From the NCBI GenBank assembly GCA_020072645.1, contig JAIQGK010000003.1:496001-560000 (forward strand): a stretch of 64,000 bases of DNA. Reading direction: 5' to 3'. How positions within the stretch are numbered: the stretch's first letter is position 1; the number at the start of each line of letters is the position of its first letter. Made by a program: the position numbers and the translations under genes. Below the pieces are notes generated by a model. That model saw only the letters and a program-made list of their open reading frames with translations. It was not told the DNA's origin and did not search any database. Source of the DNA: Terriglobia bacterium. GTDB taxonomy: Bacteria; Acidobacteriota; Terriglobia; Terriglobales; Acidobacteriaceae. This document shows positions 63,077 through 64,000 of the stretch, piece after piece.

Positions 63077-64000
63077 ATGTCCAATCCAACCGACCCGGAA
63101 ATCCAGCCAGACAAGCCGTCCTCCACCGATTCCACCGAATCGTTTCAGGACATTCTTTCGCAATTTGAGCAGAGCCATTCTCACAAGCCAGAAGAAGGCA
63201 GCCGCAGGATTGAAGCCACCGTTGTGACGCTCACGCCTGATTCCATTCTGCTCGATATCGGCTTCAAGACGGAAGGCATTCTTCCTCTCACGGCGCTGCG
63301 CCCCGGAGAAACCGTGAAGCCCGGCGACAAGCTGCTGGTCAGCGTGAAAGGCCGCGATCCGGAAGGCTATTACGAAGTTGCGCTGGGCAAGATCTCTCGC
63401 CCCATTGACTGGCCGTCTCTGGAGCAGGCATTCAATGAGAAAGCGACGATTGTCGGCACCGTAACTGCCGCGATTAAAGGCGGGTTGAGTGTCGACGTGG
63501 GCGTGCGCGCTTTTATGCCGGCTTCGCGCAGTGGAGTACGTGACACTACCGAGATGGAAAAGCTGGTCGGACAGGAAATTCGCTGCCGCATCACCAAGCT
63601 CGATGTGACGGAAGAGGACGTAGTTGTCGACCGGCGCGTGATTGCCGAAGAAGAAGAGCGCGCCAACAAAGAGCGGCGCTACTCTGAAATCCAGGAAGGG
63701 GAAACCGTTCGCGGAACGGTGCGCAGTCTGGCCGACTACGGCGCATTCGTTGATATTGGCGGCGTTGACGGCCTGCTACATGTGGCGGAAATTTCCTGGA
63801 GTCGCGTGAACAAGCCTTCTGACCTTCTTTCTGTTGGACAGGAGATTGAAGCGCGGGTGCTCAAGGTTGATCCGGAAAAGCGCCGCATTTCTCTTGGCAT
63901 GAAGCAGCTTTTGCCGCATCCCTGGGACTCCGCTGCGGAAAAATATAAGCAGGGTGAGCGCGTGCGCGGCACAGTTTCTCGCCTGGCTGATTTTGGGGCG
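63077..64000 (+). CDS. rpsA: Ribosomal protein S1 (3' end missing)
   Basis: The frame is open from ATG 63077 to the window edge (308 codons). After an acidic N-terminal extension (PTDPEIQPDKPSSTDSTESF) come S1-type RNA-binding repeats: VVTLTPDSILLDIGFKTEG, GTVTAAIKGGLSVDVGVRAF, GTVRSLADYGAFVDIGGVDG and the start of a fourth, GTVSRLADFGA. It binds mRNA at the 30S subunit during initiation. Confidence 0.95.
   Translation, partial: MSNPTDPEIQPDKPSSTDSTESFQDILSQFEQSHSHKPEEGSRRIEATVVTLTPDSILLDIGFKTEGILPLTALRPGETVKPGDKLLVSVKGRDPEGYYEVALGKISRPIDWPSLEQAFNEKATIVGTVTAAIKGGLSVDVGVRAFMPASRSGVRDTTEMEKLVGQEIRCRITKLDVTEEDVVVDRRVIAEEEERANKERRYSEIQEGETVRGTVRSLADYGAFVDIGGVDGLLHVAEISWSRVNKPSDLLSVGQEIEARVLKVDPEKRRISLGMKQLLPHPWDSAAEKYKQGERVRGTVSRLADFGA

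Overview
The window is about 64 kb of a GC-rich bacterial chromosome, most likely from the Acidobacteriota. The best pointers are two large MacB/FtsX-type permeases of the form called acidobacterial duplicated orphan permeases (ADOP), a YpdA-like bacillithiol-system reductase, a complete hopanoid gene set, and several secreted S9-peptidase and DinB-like proteins common in that phylum. The phylum call is inference; no rRNA gene is present.

Layout. (1) 1-7797: the end of a specialised-metabolite locus cut by the left edge. It holds an MBL-fold enzyme, a SLATT/DUF4231 membrane protein, two paralogous cyclic-peptide-type ABC exporters on either side of a CPA2 cation/proton antiporter, and a secreted TPR protein. 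(2) 7856-16283: two ADOP permeases facing each other around a DinB-like protein and a secreted S9 dipeptidyl-peptidase. (3) 16284-21462: a decayed stretch with a broken DUF5655-like gene, a cupin protein, an uncharacterised protein, recN, a membrane gene interrupted by TAG, and an orphan HigA-type antitoxin. (4) 21618-34326: a hopanoid locus in the order ispH, shc, hpnH, unknown 142-aa protein, AbrB/Doc toxin-antitoxin pair (toxin frameshifted), hpnA, hpnG, two zinc MDR dehydrogenases, hpnC, hpnD, hpnE. (5) 34564-50166: mostly minus-strand housekeeping genes (ribE, ribD, ftsY, an HD-GYP sensor, gpsA, plsY, thpR, cinA, an NHL protein, pgpA, a PIN toxin-antitoxin pair, yacG, rimO, an LMF1-like protein, a methyltransferase). 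(6) 50433-64000: an LPPGL-repeat protein, a TgpA-like transglutaminase, the SRP RNA gene, fabH, aspA, an RraB-like gene, metC, an HNH-repeat protein, a repeat-rich gap, ypdA-like, an outer-membrane protein, tRNA-Lys and the start of rpsA.

How the genes work together. In the hopanoid locus IspH supplies isoprenoid precursors, HpnC/D/E make squalene, SHC cyclises it, HpnH adds the adenosyl side chain and HpnG removes adenine to give ribosylhopane. The two dehydrogenases packed directly after hpnG are candidates for the still poorly assigned reduction to bacteriohopanetetrol. That hypothesis and the left-edge export locus are the two most interesting items. Several genes are visibly broken: the Doc toxin by a perfect 7-bp tandem duplication, the DUF5655 gene by a frameshift and a stop, and a small membrane gene by an in-frame TAG. 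Intergenic spaces carry repeat families, including a 174-bp inverted-repeat element and REP-like hairpins.
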